Positions 44,421-53,616 of a stretch of 64,000 nt of DNA are shown one piece after another. The notes beneath the pieces are model-generated. The model was not told the origin of the DNA. It made no database searches and saw only the letters and a list, made by a program, of their open reading frames with translations. Numbering within the stretch: the stretch's first letter is position 1; every line of letters starts with the position of its first letter. Both the position numbers and the translations under genes were made by a program. The stretch comes from Pictodentalium vernedei (Eukaryota; Mollusca; Scaphopoda; Dentaliida; Dentaliidae), in the NCBI GenBank assembly GCA_031216915.1, contig CM062290.1, forward strand, positions 165,208,453-165,272,452. The letters are read 5' to 3'.

Positions 44421-47400
44421 ATGCCTAGGACAATTCCTTGTGGGCAGTGTCTGCTGCCTAAGCATGTGGACGATGTACATTCATCGTGTTCCTCCTGTAA
44501 TGGGTGTTCGGCCGAGCGGCCGTGTGGTGTCTGTGGAACATGGTCTTCCACCTTTTGGGCGTCTGTAAATCGTGTCGTTCGTTCTCGTGGCCGTGCCTCC
44601 CGCTCCCGCAGGAAAGGAGAACGTGGTCGTTCGGGGCCTCCCGAGCCGACTTTGTCTGGTGAGAGTTATTCCTCCTCCGTGGGGGATGTGCAGTCTTTTC
44701 CTGTGGTGGATACTGCGGGAGCCGTTGAGTGTTCTGGTGTAGAGATGCCTGGTTCCGGGACTACGGTCCCCCTCCAGTCGACATCTGAGGCTGTCACTAG
44801 GGTTGTGACTCCTCCTTCGGAGCCGAGCCGGTGTGCTCTCTCCATTATTTCACCAGCCTCAACGACTCTCGACGTATCTACTACTGCTGCTGGTCCGTCT
44901 GCTTCGTTGTCTGTTTCAGCCGGCCTCGGCTTTTCGCTGCAGGGGACTGCAGAACTGTCCGATACTGTAGACGTGGGATATCGGCCCCAGCCTTCCCTGA
45001 CTTCAACTCGGCGAAGTCGGAAGGGGCTGCCGGCCGAGCCCATCGCTGTGGTCTCGTCGCCGTCGAGTACCACAGTTGTGTCTTTGGATTCGGATGTTTG
45101 TAGTGGAAACACTATGAACTCCGTGGCATTTCCGTCCACTCACTCTGGTCACACGACCAGTTTTGGGGGACCAACGCCTTTTGTGCAGCCTGGACCTTCT
45201 GCCTCGCAGAGGTCCGCGGTGACTCTCATGAGTTCTCGCAATATTGATCCTCGGGGTGCATCGTACCCCTATACACGTCTGCCTTCAGATGTTTCGGCTG
45301 CCGCCCGTCGTCCCGCGTCGGGTGTTTTGGAGGATCGTGACCCTTCGCTGGTTAAGAGGGTCAGAGGTGAAGCCACTTTGCCGGTTCGCTCCCCTGTCGA
45401 ACCGGTCGGTACAGGCAGTGAGCTTAGGGAGGCCCTCTCCTTACTCACTCAGGTTCTCTCAAAGAGCCTTCCTGTTGCTTCCAGCGAGGCTATGGGTGGT
45501 TTCCAGGCGCCTCCTATGGCGCCGCCTCCCGGGATTGGAAACAGGCCGGTTTCCGATTCCTCTGGTGTCCCGACACCATGGGAGGCGTCGGCTGGTTTGC
45601 CCACGATGGGCTATGTGTCTTCCGACTCTGGGGAGGAGTCCGACATGCTTGAGGTCGAGGGCCAGCAGTCTTCGGACTTGGGGGCGGCTCTTGACTTTGT
45701 GTTTGGGTTTCTGCCTGAGCTCAAACCTGCTAACCAGCCGACAGTGTCAGCCTGGCCGCGATCATCGGTCGCGCGCCAACAGCCTATGGAGCAACCTGCT
45801 TCTGGGCGCCTTCGACCATGCCAGTCGGTACAGGTGGTTGAGGCTTTTTCAGCATTGGATGCCAAGCTGAATTCCAAGGCTTTGAAGACTTCGTTCTTCA
45901 CCAGGGTTGACACCTTTTTGCCTCCTGTGCGTTATCGTTCCTACGATTCCGCCAATCCGTCAGTCTGCCAGACTTTGACGGTTCTGGATCAGGACTCCAC
46001 TTCCCTCGGGCTTTCCAAGCCCAAGTCTGCCGTCATTCCAATGACGACTCTGGAGTCCATGTTGGGCTTATCTAGAGAGATGCTTGGCATGCTTTCTCTC
46101 TCAGATCACGTCGTCTCAGCTTTGGCTGCTTATCTGCCTCCAGATAAGTTTGACGAGGTACAGGCTCCTTTGCGTGTGCTGTCCAAGGCGCTTATGCACC
46201 TTACTCACACGCATGCCTGTAACACGGCCAATTTGGAATTAGTTCGAAGGGACGCTGTGCTGGACACAGGTCGATCCCTTCCCGAGGAGCAGCGTGCTAC
46301 TCTTCGATCTGCTTCTTTGGCAGGTCCGCAACTTTTCCATGGTTCCGTGTCGATGGTCCGGGATGACGTCCTACGTCATTCCAAAGATCAGCTGCTGTTT
46401 CGTCAGCTTGATCAGCCTTCTCGGGGAGGCAAGGGCCGTTCCAAGCCTAACAAGTACCCTTCTGCTTCCTCTGTGAAGCAAAAGGCTGGTCCTTCTGCCG
46501 CCGCCTCTACTTCTTACTCACGGGGTAAAGGTAGGGGTCGGCAGAATCGAGGGAAGTCTCAGGATTCTTCCAACCACAGTTCCTTCAGACGTTTTACGTC
46601 CGGAACTTTTGTCCACGGAGATTGCCAATCTCCTGGCAAAGGGGGCGATCGAGGTCGTCAAGAACGTTCAGTCAGTGGGTTTCTATTCCCGCCTGTTCTT
46701 GGTGCCGAAGAAGGACGGCCGACTCCGACCGGTTATCGATCTGAGCATCCTGAACCAGTCTATCATTGCTCCCAAGTTCAGCATGGAGACTTTCAGGTCG
46801 GTCCGCCAATCAATTCACCAGGGAGATTTCGCAGCCAGCATCGACCTGCGAGACGCTTACTTCCACGTTCCGATGCATCGGGCGTCACGGAAGTATCTCA
46901 GGTTCGCTTTTCTGGGGCGAGTTTACCAGTTCAAGGCCATGCCTTTCGGCCTCAACCTGGGTCCTTGGGCGTTCACCAGACTGATGTCGCATGTGATAGC
47001 GTTCCATCGCACACAGTCCAGGGTGACTACTTCGGCATATCTGGACGATATCCTCCAGAGGCATTCCAATGCTGCCTTACTGGAATCGGATGTCGCCACT
47101 CTGTTGAGCTTGCTCACGTCGCTAGGATTCAGAGTCAACGAGGAGAAGTCGGACCTGGTCCCTTCTCAGTCGTTTTGTCATCTGGGGATGTCTTTCCAAA
47201 CCAAATTCAATTTGGTGGCTGTTCCCCAGGCCAAGGCTGTGATTCTCTCAGCTTTTGCTCTGACTCTGTCCCAGTCCAGGTCTGCGACCGCTCGGAGTTT
47301 TCTCCGGCTGATCGGTCTCTGCGGTTCGGTGACGGATCTCATTCCTCTAGGTCGGCTGCGTGTCAGACCTCTCCAACACTTTCTGCTCAGTCGTTGGAGA

Positions 47401-49367
47401 CCGAATGTAGATTCTCTGGATCAGGTGCTTCCGTTTCCGGACTCTCTGTATCCTCACCTTCTTCCCTGGACAGATGTTCAGTGGATTACGCAGGGTGTTC
47501 CGCTGGACTTACCCACGTCCGATCGCGTTCTGATGGCAGATGCCAGCGATCTCGGATGGGGTGCGACGTTGGATCCTCTCGGTCTTTCCCTACACGGGAT
47601 GTGGGACCAGGATCAAGCAGCTCTACACATCAACCAGAAGGAGCTTCTTGCTCTTCTTCTGAGTTTCAGGCAGTGGATCCCTCACCTGTCGAATCGCCAG
47701 GTCCTTCTACTATCCGACAATTCGACAGTGGTTGCTTACATTCGGAACCAGGGCGGCACGCACTCGCTTCCGATGTACGAGTTAGCTCGGGATCTTTTAC
47801 TGCTCACTCAGGAGGTTCACGCCGGGGTGGTTGTTCGTCACATTCCCGGTCGTCTGAACGTCCTAGCCGACTCCCTGTCCCGACAGGGCAGGGTTATTTC
47901 CACCGAGTGGATGCTTCACAGGGCAGTGTTCCAGTCGCTTTGCGATCTCTGGGGACGTCCCCACATCGATCTCTTTGCGACTCGTTGGAACCATCAGGTG
48001 GACACTTTCGTGTCCCCGTGTCCAGATCCTCTGGCTTTTGCCGTGGACGCTCTGTCACTCGATTGGAACGGTCTAGTCGGCTACGCCTTCCCGCCGGTTC
48101 CGATTCTTCCTCAGGTTCTCGCCAAAATTCGAACCTGCAGTTGTCGAATCATTCTGATCGCTCCCCTGTCGCCTCAGCGGGTGTGGATCAATCAGCTCCG
48201 CTCGCTGATGGCGGCGGTTCCGGCACGTCTCCCGCTACGTCCCGACCTTCTTTGTCAAGGTCGCCCGAGGAGGTTTCACGTCGACCCGACTTCATTGTGC
48301 CTTCACGCATATCTTTTGTCAGGTCCTGTCTCTTCCGTAGAGGTTTTTCGAGACGAGCAGTGGAGTGCATTTCTTCTTCAAGGAGGCACTCCACTGGTTT
48401 AGCTTATGCAGCTAAATGGAAGGTCTTCTGTCGATGGTGTGCTGATCACTCCGTTGATTATGCCAATCCTTCGATTTCACAGATTGCGGAGTTTCTGGTA
48501 TATCTGTTTGATTCTCGGGGTCTCCAGCCTGTTACCATCAAGGGTTACAGGTCTATGCTTTCAGAGACTTTTTCTTATGTGGGGAAGCGTCGTATCGGCA
48601 CTAATCCTTACCTCTCCAAGCTTGTTCGGCACTTTTCTTTGAAAAGGCCTCGGACTTTGCAGCTTACTCCACGATGGAATCTTTCGTGGGTGCTGCTTTG
48701 CTTGGGGGGGGCGCCGTTCGAACCTTTATCCCAGGTGGATATGCAATTTCTCACATACAAGACGGCTTTTCTGATGGCATTTGCTTCGGCCAGACGGGTT
48801 AGTGAGCTTCACGCCCTCTCGGTTGACCCGGCCTTTTTTAGGAGTTCTCCCAACAGTGTTACTTTTACCACTGATTGCTCCTTTTTGGCTAAGAATCAGT
48901 TACCAGATACTACTCCTCCTCCTATCTGTATCAGGGCTCTTCCCTCTGTTGAGGGTACTCGCCCTTTGCTCTGTCCGGTCCGTGCTATTCGCATTTATCT
49001 TGATCGGACACGCTTCATACGGAAGGGCAGAAAACGTTTTTTTCTGTCTCTCATTCCGGGTCGACAGAAGATCTCTCCTCAATCCATTTCTCGATGGATT
49101 TGTCTTGCTATTCGTACGGCTTATAGTCGTTTAGCAGCTGGCGATTGTATTACCAATCGTATTTCTGCCCACGAGGTGTGGGCACTGTCTACCTCTTGGG
49201 CTTATTCTAACTCCGTCAAGTTGTCGGATGTTATGCAGGCAGCCTACTGGAGAAATGCTTCTACTTTCTCCACCTTTTATTTACGCCAGTTGCAGGAGCA
49301 GTTGGAGGACCTTTTTGCCTTGGGTCCTCTTTCTTCTGCTCCGGCTGTTGTCTGCCATAGCCATTAG
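44421..49367 (+). CDS. DIRS Gag-like to tyrosine recombinase, one open frame
   Basis: 1648 codons without a stop from ATG 44421; an upstream ATG at 44208 is in frame, but 44421 gives a better start followed directly by a Cys cluster. Residues 1-40 have C7, C10, C23, C26, C29, C35, C38 (zinc-binding-like), then a basic RSRGRASRSRRKG stretch and a Ser/Pro-rich Gag-like region to about residue 730. Residues 730-1300 lie under the RT frame and are Ser-rich with no recognised domain. From about residue 1320 it is a tyrosine recombinase: R1459 in ARRVSEL, H1584, Y1620 in TFYLRQL. The HxxR motif reads HEVW, so the second catalytic Arg is lost (TGG at 49179-49181). Family knowledge: DIRS elements normally have separate gag, RT and YR frames; whether this is one translated product is unknown. 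Confidence 0.8.
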   Translation: MPRTIPCGQCLLPKHVDDVHSSCSSCNGCSAERPCGVCGTWSSTFWASVNRVVRSRGRASRSRRKGERGRSGPPEPTLSGESYSSSVGDVQSFPVVDTAGAVECSGVEMPGSGTTVPLQSTSEAVTRVVTPPSEPSRCALSIISPASTTLDVSTTAAGPSASLSVSAGLGFSLQGTAELSDTVDVGYRPQPSLTSTRRSRKGLPAEPIAVVSSPSSTTVVSLDSDVCSGNTMNSVAFPSTHSGHTTSFGGPTPFVQPGPSASQRSAVTLMSSRNIDPRGASYPYTRLPSDVSAAARRPASGVLEDRDPSLVKRVRGEATLPVRSPVEPVGTGSELREALSLLTQVLSKSLPVASSEAMGGFQAPPMAPPPGIGNRPVSDSSGVPTPWEASAGLPTMGYVSSDSGEESDMLEVEGQQSSDLGAALDFVFGFLPELKPANQPTVSAWPRSSVARQQPMEQPASGRLRPCQSVQVVEAFSALDAKLNSKALKTSFFTRVDTFLPPVRYRSYDSANPSVCQTLTVLDQDSTSLGLSKPKSAVIPMTTLESMLGLSREMLGMLSLSDHVVSALAAYLPPDKFDEVQAPLRVLSKALMHLTHTHACNTANLELVRRDAVLDTGRSLPEEQRATLRSASLAGPQLFHGSVSMVRDDVLRHSKDQLLFRQLDQPSRGGKGRSKPNKYPSASSVKQKAGPSAAASTSYSRGKGRGRQNRGKSQDSSNHSSFRRFTSGTFVHGDCQSPGKGGDRGRQERSVSGFLFPPVLGAEEGRPTPTGYRSEHPEPVYHCSQVQHGDFQVGPPINSPGRFRSQHRPARRLLPRSDASGVTEVSQVRFSGASLPVQGHAFRPQPGSLGVHQTDVACDSVPSHTVQGDYFGISGRYPPEAFQCCLTGIGCRHSVELAHVARIQSQRGEVGPGPFSVVLSSGDVFPNQIQFGGCSPGQGCDSLSFCSDSVPVQVCDRSEFSPADRSLRFGDGSHSSRSAACQTSPTLSAQSLETECRFSGSGASVSGLSVSSPSSLDRCSVDYAGCSAGLTHVRSRSDGRCQRSRMGCDVGSSRSFPTRDVGPGSSSSTHQPEGASCSSSEFQAVDPSPVESPGPSTIRQFDSGCLHSEPGRHALASDVRVSSGSFTAHSGGSRRGGCSSHSRSSERPSRLPVPTGQGYFHRVDASQGSVPVALRSLGTSPHRSLCDSLEPSGGHFRVPVSRSSGFCRGRSVTRLERSSRLRLPAGSDSSSGSRQNSNLQLSNHSDRSPVASAGVDQSAPLADGGGSGTSPATSRPSLSRSPEEVSRRPDFIVPSRISFVRSCLFRRGFSRRAVECISSSRRHSTGLAYAAKWKVFCRWCADHSVDYANPSISQIAEFLVYLFDSRGLQPVTIKGYRSMLSETFSYVGKRRIGTNPYLSKLVRHFSLKRPRTLQLTPRWNLSWVLLCLGGAPFEPLSQVDMQFLTYKTAFLMAFASARRVSELHALSVDPAFFRSSPNSVTFTTDCSFLAKNQLPDTTPPPICIRALPSVEGTRPLLCPVRAIRIYLDRTRFIRKGRKRFFLSLIPGRQKISPQSISRWICLAIRTAYSRLAAGDCITNRISAHEVWALSTSWAYSNSVKLSDVMQAAYWRNASTFSTFYLRQLQEQLEDLFALGPLSSAPAVVCHSH
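46609..48402 (+). CDS. DIRS reverse transcriptase / RNase H / methyltransferase-like protein
   Basis: Copies element RNA into DNA. Frame +1 relative to the Gag/YR frame and wholly inside it; the frame is open upstream of 46609 (a TTG), so the true start is unclear and may need frameshifting. Residues ~33-46 VPKKDGRLRPVIDL, ~79 DLRDAYFHVP (motif A Asp), FGLNLGPWAF (motif B), ~146 YLDD (motif C). RNase H from ~310: ADASDLGWGATL, KELLAL, DNSTVVAY, ADSLSR, so the acidic residues are present. From ~450 HIDLFATRWN and YAFPPVPIL match the DIRS methyltransferase-like domain. The conserved block usually just before LSTEIANLLAKGAIE is not visible, suggesting a small deletion. Confidence 0.9.
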   Translation: MSTEIANLLAKGAIEVVKNVQSVGFYSRLFLVPKKDGRLRPVIDLSILNQSIIAPKFSMETFRSVRQSIHQGDFAASIDLRDAYFHVPMHRASRKYLRFAFLGRVYQFKAMPFGLNLGPWAFTRLMSHVIAFHRTQSRVTTSAYLDDILQRHSNAALLESDVATLLSLLTSLGFRVNEEKSDLVPSQSFCHLGMSFQTKFNLVAVPQAKAVILSAFALTLSQSRSATARSFLRLIGLCGSVTDLIPLGRLRVRPLQHFLLSRWRPNVDSLDQVLPFPDSLYPHLLPWTDVQWITQGVPLDLPTSDRVLMADASDLGWGATLDPLGLSLHGMWDQDQAALHINQKELLALLLSFRQWIPHLSNRQVLLLSDNSTVVAYIRNQGGTHSLPMYELARDLLLLTQEVHAGVVVRHIPGRLNVLADSLSRQGRVISTEWMLHRAVFQSLCDLWGRPHIDLFATRWNHQVDTFVSPCPDPLAFAVDALSLDWNGLVGYAFPPVPILPQVLAKIRTCSCRIILIAPLSPQRVWINQLRSLMAAVPARLPLRPDLLCQGRPRRFHVDPTSLCLHAYLLSGPVSSVEVFRDEQWSAFLLQGGTPLV

Positions 49368-49584
49368 GCTTCTTGAAGGTCAGTTTCAGCCTTGTGCTGT
49401 TACTGCCCTTTTTTCTGTCTGTGTGTCACACAGGCTCATATGTCTCTTTTCATTGTCCTTTACCAATGATTGCGACATTATGGTTGATAAGCCTCGGGAC
49501 CTCTTCCTTCTGCTTCACTGTTCCAGTGCACTAGGGTTATGTGGGGGTTGGTTATGCGATTCCCTCCAGCCTTTTGTCTATTCA

Positions 49585-49674
49585 GCCTGTAGTAAACAAT
49601 TGTGAGTAGGTTGATAAGAAATCTAAATTTTATAGTAAATTTCCTTTCTTATTATACCTACCACAATTGTTTAC
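49585..49674 (+). other. DIRS internal complementary region
   Basis: The first 38 nt (49585-49622) are the inverse of the left outer end (43716-43753, one mismatch). The next part (about 49619-49674) is the inverse of the right outer end (49985-50040). In the DIRS model this region templates completion of the linear ends and single-strand circle formation. Confidence 0.92.
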
Positions 49675-49753
49675 ATGGAGGCCCTCCCGTCTTCTTTACG
49701 GGTAAAGAATCTTTCCTCCCCGCTGATCACATAACTCTAACGTTTACGGATTC

Positions 49754-49995
49754 AAAAAGAATGAGTCTTTAGAGACGGTATATGCGCACTGGCAACGGAA
49801 GTCGTGGAGTTGTACTTGGGAGAGAGCGTCCCGTACTGGGTCTGCGCCGGTTGCACTCGACCCAGTTTTGGCTTATTTTTATTGGTGCTTTTGCACCACT
49901 TTTCTTTCCCAACTTGCTTGGGAAAGACAAAAATAGAGAGTATTTTATCCGAGTTAGGGACTTCCACTGTAGTGCAAGCCTGTAGTAAACAATTG
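49754..49995 (-). repeat. DIRS right inverted terminal repeat
   Basis: Partner of 43736-43977, followed by a right-specific extension to 50040. ORFs read from either ITR are mirror images and not genes. Confidence 0.92.
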
Positions 49996-50040
49996 TGGTA
50001 GGTATAATAAGAAAGGAAATTTACTATAAAATTTAGATTT

Positions 50041-50781
50041 CTATAGCAGACAGACAGACAGACACACATTCTAAAATATAGTATAGAAAGATATACACAT
50101 ACATACACATACATAGACAAATACATATATAAAGATTTCTAAAGACCTAAATTTATTGTTTTCCCCTTGCAAGGGATAAAAGATAAGAAACAAAATAATA
50201 GTTCAAATTTGGGTAATCTGCTGGGGGGACTGGTCTTGATTGAAGTTGATTCAGTTCAAATTACTGTCTAATAATCCATGTTTGCCTCCTCCTATATAAA
50301 CAATGTAGAAATACTGCATTTGGCATTCCTGTAACAAGAAAAATGTCCTATATTAGACTTAAAATACATTGATAAAGCATGTGGGGTACAGTGGATCACT
50401 ACTCGCGTTGATCCACTGTGCCCCTATCCACTCTGCCCCAATGTACCCCCTGCACACAAATGGGTCATCCCCATAGAGTGATTATATATTAGTAGCAAGA
50501 CATGCATCTAAAAACTTTGACAATATTGCCTCTAAACAACAGTATGTGTTGAAAAAGTTTGCACAAGTTTAGCTATTCAACAGAACAAAAGTTCTGGTGT
50601 CATAAAAATTTTCTTTTGGTATCTTAAAACATACTTTACCTTGTAAAATCTGTAAAAGCCTTGAAACTTGAATTGTTGATCAAAATTTACATTTGGTGTT
50701 TCTGAGCACTTATACTGATGACATCACATGGGTGTTCCCTCCAAGCTGTTTCTAAAAAAAGTCAATGATCCACTGTGCCCC
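50041..50781. other. Remainder of the TA element; (CAGA)n and foldback
   Basis: 'CAGACAGACAGACAGAC' starts just after the DIRS end. A foldback CAGTGGATCACTAC / GTTGATCCACTG lies at 50390-50424. No coding seen. Confidence 0.5.
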
Positions 50782-50998
50782 GTGATCCACCGTGCCCCAC
50801 TCTCCCCTACATTGGGGAGTCTGACATTTGCTCACCATTGCTTGGTGGTTCTTTCTGGGTACTCCGACTTCCTCCACCCTTAAAACTGTTGTTAAACCCC
50901 AATAAAATAAATAATGAATCTAGTCATGGCTGCTTTACACCAGCCTTGACAAGTTCACTGGAAAATATTTTTAAATTACTCAGTGGGTTAATAGTTAA

Positions 50999-51884
50999 CA
51001 GTGACATACAACTACTTAATATAAGATGTATTTAACTATTCAAAATGATATGTGCAATCATGGAACTCATTCTGGGTTAAAAATTTGTATTCATGCATGC
51101 ATATTCTGTTTTTACAGATATTTATGTCAGGAATAATATTCTTTCCCTAAGATGTATTGCTGCAAAATTATACTGTTAGTACAGGGAAGCGCCATTGGAA
51201 GTCTGATGCAAATTTATGTTGCACTTAAATCTGGCTTCTTTTGTACCCTGGGTAGCTCGTTCTCGAGTATTGAACGTGGATTGGCAATCAATGTGTCTTC
51301 TTCTTTTTGTATCAACAAAGTGTTCATGTTTTACTGTTTAGCAATTAAGGTACAGCACCTGTGGAGAATTCAATTTACTCAAAAACTTGTTCAACAACCC
51401 TTGTGATTTATTGTCGTGGGTTTCCTTAATAACGGTTCTCCTTTGTTAGAATTAACGGTATTTTCAGAAACCTGAGTTCTTTGACTCAATAATATAGGTA
51501 GATGTGGACAAAGCCTTTGGTTTTATAATAGAGAAGCCAATAAATACAGGTGAATGGATTATGAAAATTGAGGTCATATGTAGATGTGTCTTTATTCCCA
51601 TCCATTGAAAGCTGACATATCTGACTTATAATTTGAATCTTCTTTGGGATTTATAATTTTTCATAGAAAATCTCTGTATTCAAATATTCAGTGTGATATT
51701 GTACTTGAACTGATTATATACTGGATGTCAAATACTTTTTATCTTTTTTGTTATGTATGACCTTATGGTGGGTGCAGGGGTGGGTGTGGAAAACTTGAGT
51801 ATTTTGTACTCTTAACACCTAGAATTAACATCAAGCATTTTGACCATCCATTGTTTTGTTTTGGTTATAAAAAGTAGTTGGTGG
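50999..51884. other. No gene supported
   Basis: A short open segment after a good acceptor near 51119 was examined and rejected; otherwise unassigned. Confidence 0.4.
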
Positions 51885-52025
51885 GAGTGTAGTGCCTCTC
51901 TGATCAGTGCATTGTTCTTCAGATCAAAAGGTTGATGGTTCTATTCTGATCTGTGTCATCAACATTGTGTCATTGGGTAAGACACTTAATCCCATCACCT
52001 TACTGGCAACAGGTGGCACCATGTA

Positions 52026-52464
52026 CAGTAGAACTTTGTTAATTGAATAGTGACTTTGTCAGTGAAAATTATTCAATTAACAGGAGTATTCAATTAAGAG
52101 GGATTTGTCACTGTGCTGTATTCTAGAGATAAACTGAGCATTTTTTCTATTATATCATGTTTGACAGAGCTCCAAGAGCTCTGTCAAACAAGACATAATA
52201 GATTAAATTCCTATAATGCCTATAATGGATGTTCTGAAGCCATGTGTGTCTATAAACAAGGAGAATTGGATCATTTTCAGGGAATTCCAAAACCTGCTGC
52301 GAGATTTTTTATTCAATTAACAGGAGTTTATTCTATAACACATATGATTTAACAGGGTAAATTTACTCTGGAAGTATGGTAAATTGTTTGGTGTTTGGAA
52401 ATTATATTCATTTAACAGGGCTATTCAATTAAGAGATATACAAATATGTGGGTGGACTTCACTG
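52026..52464. mobile_element. Family T MITE, copy 3
   Basis: TA|CAGTAGAACTTTG ... ACTTCACTG|TA. Hairpin at about 52138-52210 with tip GAGCTC-CAA-GAGCTC. Orientation as copy 1, 'ATTCAATTAACAGG' repeats present. Confidence 0.75.
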
Positions 52465-52474
52465 TACTATAAGT

Positions 52475-52582
52475 TACACGACGTTTACTTGCTAGATATG
52501 GCGGCATGTGAGTCGAAGTGAGATTAATATTAGTCGAGGCCGGAGCCTCACATGTCATATCTGACAGTAAACGACCTGTAAC
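52475..52582. repeat. Hairpin, arms about 40 bp, imperfect
   Basis: 'AAGTTACACGACGTTTACT...CATGTGAG' pairs with 'CTCACATG...AGTAAACGACCTGTAAC'. Confidence 0.6.
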
Positions 52583-52904
52583 ATATTTAGCATGCCACCA
52601 AATGAATTAAATAAATTAAAAGTTCCAAATCGCTTCATTTTGAATATTTATCAGGAAACTGTCTTATTTGCACGAAAATAGGTGAAAACTTGAGGTGGGA
52701 AAATTAATTCAGACACAAAATCATGCCCAGTAGAGGGGGTGTATGGGCTGATACATAGTCACTGGCAGAGTATGGACTCAATCCGATAGCCGATTCCCCA
52801 TTGAATAACCTAATATCACATAGTCCACCGATGCTATTAGAGCATGTTGATCGGTCAAATTGAACAGGTGGCATGATAATAAAACATACATCAATTATGT
52901 ACCT
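52583..52904. other. Unassigned sequence inside the split SINE
   Basis: Continues after the hairpin to the SINE 3' part. Could belong with the 52475 hairpin as one inserted element; ends not found. Confidence 0.35.
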
Positions 52905-53414
52905 TTGTTCAGCCCATGCTGGCCTTGCTTATGCCAGGTTAGTAAGTTTCAGAGTCCCAGCAGTTACTAGTCATTTCCCAATGGTTCTCTACAAGTACTC
53001 AGACTTCCTCCACTAACAAAACTGTTCAACACAGTATGACCCTGGCTGTTAAACATGTCATTAAACTCCATTTTTGATGAACAATAACAAGAAGTGGCAC
53101 ATATTTTTCTACTATAAATGGGTTTGTTACAAATTATTAGAGCATTCAGTCTCAAGTGATTGCTAACAGAATCTGAGCAGTGATTGTGGCTTTTCATGAG
53201 CGCTGAGAAATTTAACTGGTCAAAAGCTAGAATACATTATTATGGTGCCACTGAAAAGTGCTGAAAGCCACTGTAGTGGCATTACATTGTAAGCATCATT
53301 TTGTTTTTTCAGCAGTAGAAAAAAGTGTTGAAATAAAATTTTGTTAGAATTTATTGGAGAGTGCAAAAAATTATTCTCATGTTAAAAAAAAAATATGATT
53401 CAGAACCCAATCTC

Positions 53415-53616
53415 TTAACCCTTTACCCAATGCACATGATATCAAAATTTTTCAAAAAATTTCATCAAAACCATATGTGACCCCTCATTAGAACGAACTT
53501 GACAAGCTTATTCCACTGAGGGGGTGCCATGATATGATTTTGTTTAAAAAAAAAATGTTCAACTCCGCAGTTAATTCTGTGGGTGGATGCATCCGATTTG
53601 TTCAGTACAGGTCTAA
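53415..53616. mobile_element. TTAA MITE, family P1
   Basis: TTAACCCTTTACCCAATGC left; the right boundary TTAA has decayed to CTAA (53613-53616), shared with the next element. Degenerate hairpin 'CCTCATTAGAACGAACTTG' / 'AAGCTTATTCCACTGAGG'. Confidence 0.6.

Larger units (their letters stand above)
43716..50040 (+). mobile_element. DIRS-type retrotransposon, structurally complete (6.3 kb)
   Basis: Has every hallmark of a DIRS element: 242-bp inverted terminal repeats, an internal complementary region holding the complement of both outer ends, a Gag-like region, RT-RNase H, a methyltransferase-like domain and a tyrosine recombinase. Both outer ends carry ATTT (43716-43719 and 50037-50040), as expected for the short circle-junction sequence. 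No target duplication, which is normal for recombinase-inserted elements. It sits inside the 42684-50807 TA element. Confidence 0.93.
42684..50807. mobile_element. TA-flanked element with 26-bp perfect TIRs, hosting the DIRS
   Basis: TIR at 42684-42709, starting GGGGAGAGTGGGGCACGGTG and ending GATCAC, with the exact inverse at 50782-50807; TA on both sides. Internal GATCCACTCTG/CAGAGTGGA and GTGGATCA/TGATCCAC foldbacks (42876-42905, 50390-50424). Own sequence is roughly 1.5 kb once the inserts (P1 end, tandem C-rich DNA, DIRS) are removed. No transposase seen. Superfamily unknown. Confidence 0.75.
41684..50915 (+). repeat. tRNA-headed SINE (B tail) opened by two insertions
   Basis: Pieces: head 41684-41740 ('TTGCTCAGTAGGTAGAGATG'), body 42541-42683 ('TATGTCCTTGGGCAAGACAC...GGAGTTAGTA'), 3' part 50808-50915 ('CATTGGGGAGTCTGAC...CCCAATAAAATAAATAAT'). 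TSD GAATCTAG at 41676-41683 and 50916-50923. Confidence 0.85.
41535..50998. mobile_element. TTAA MITE, family P4, opened by 9.2 kb of nested insertions
   Basis: Left part 41535-41683 (TTAACTCCTTGCTGGC..., 'GGAAATCTCTTGTCATTG'), right part 50916-50998 ('GTCATGGCTGCTTTACACC...GGGTTAATAGTTAA'). Together they match P4 copies at 27177 and 7788. The interruption is exactly the SINE plus its duplication. Confidence 0.8.
51885..53070 (+). repeat. SINE (family B) opened by a T-family MITE and other DNA
   Basis: Head and body 51885-52023 ('GGTTGATGGTTCTATTC', 'TTGTGTCATTGGGTAAGACAC'), 3' part about 52905-53070 ('TTCAGCCCATGCTGGCCTTGC...GACCCTGGCTGTTAAACATG'). Between them lie the T MITE (52026-52464) and about 430 bp of other sequence. 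Confidence 0.6.

Noticed and set aside
44250-48394. Minus-strand and third-frame ORFs over the DIRS coding region
   Set aside because: GC-rich coding shadows; no domains.
49752-50126. ORFs within the DIRS terminal repeats
   Set aside because: Mirror images of one another from the inverted repeats (also 43689-43979).
51119-51173. Possible exon after TTTTTACAG (peptide IYVRNNILSLRCIAAKLY)
   Set aside because: Donor GTTAGT is weak, phase does not join to the 55084 exon, and the peptide does not resemble WRAP73.
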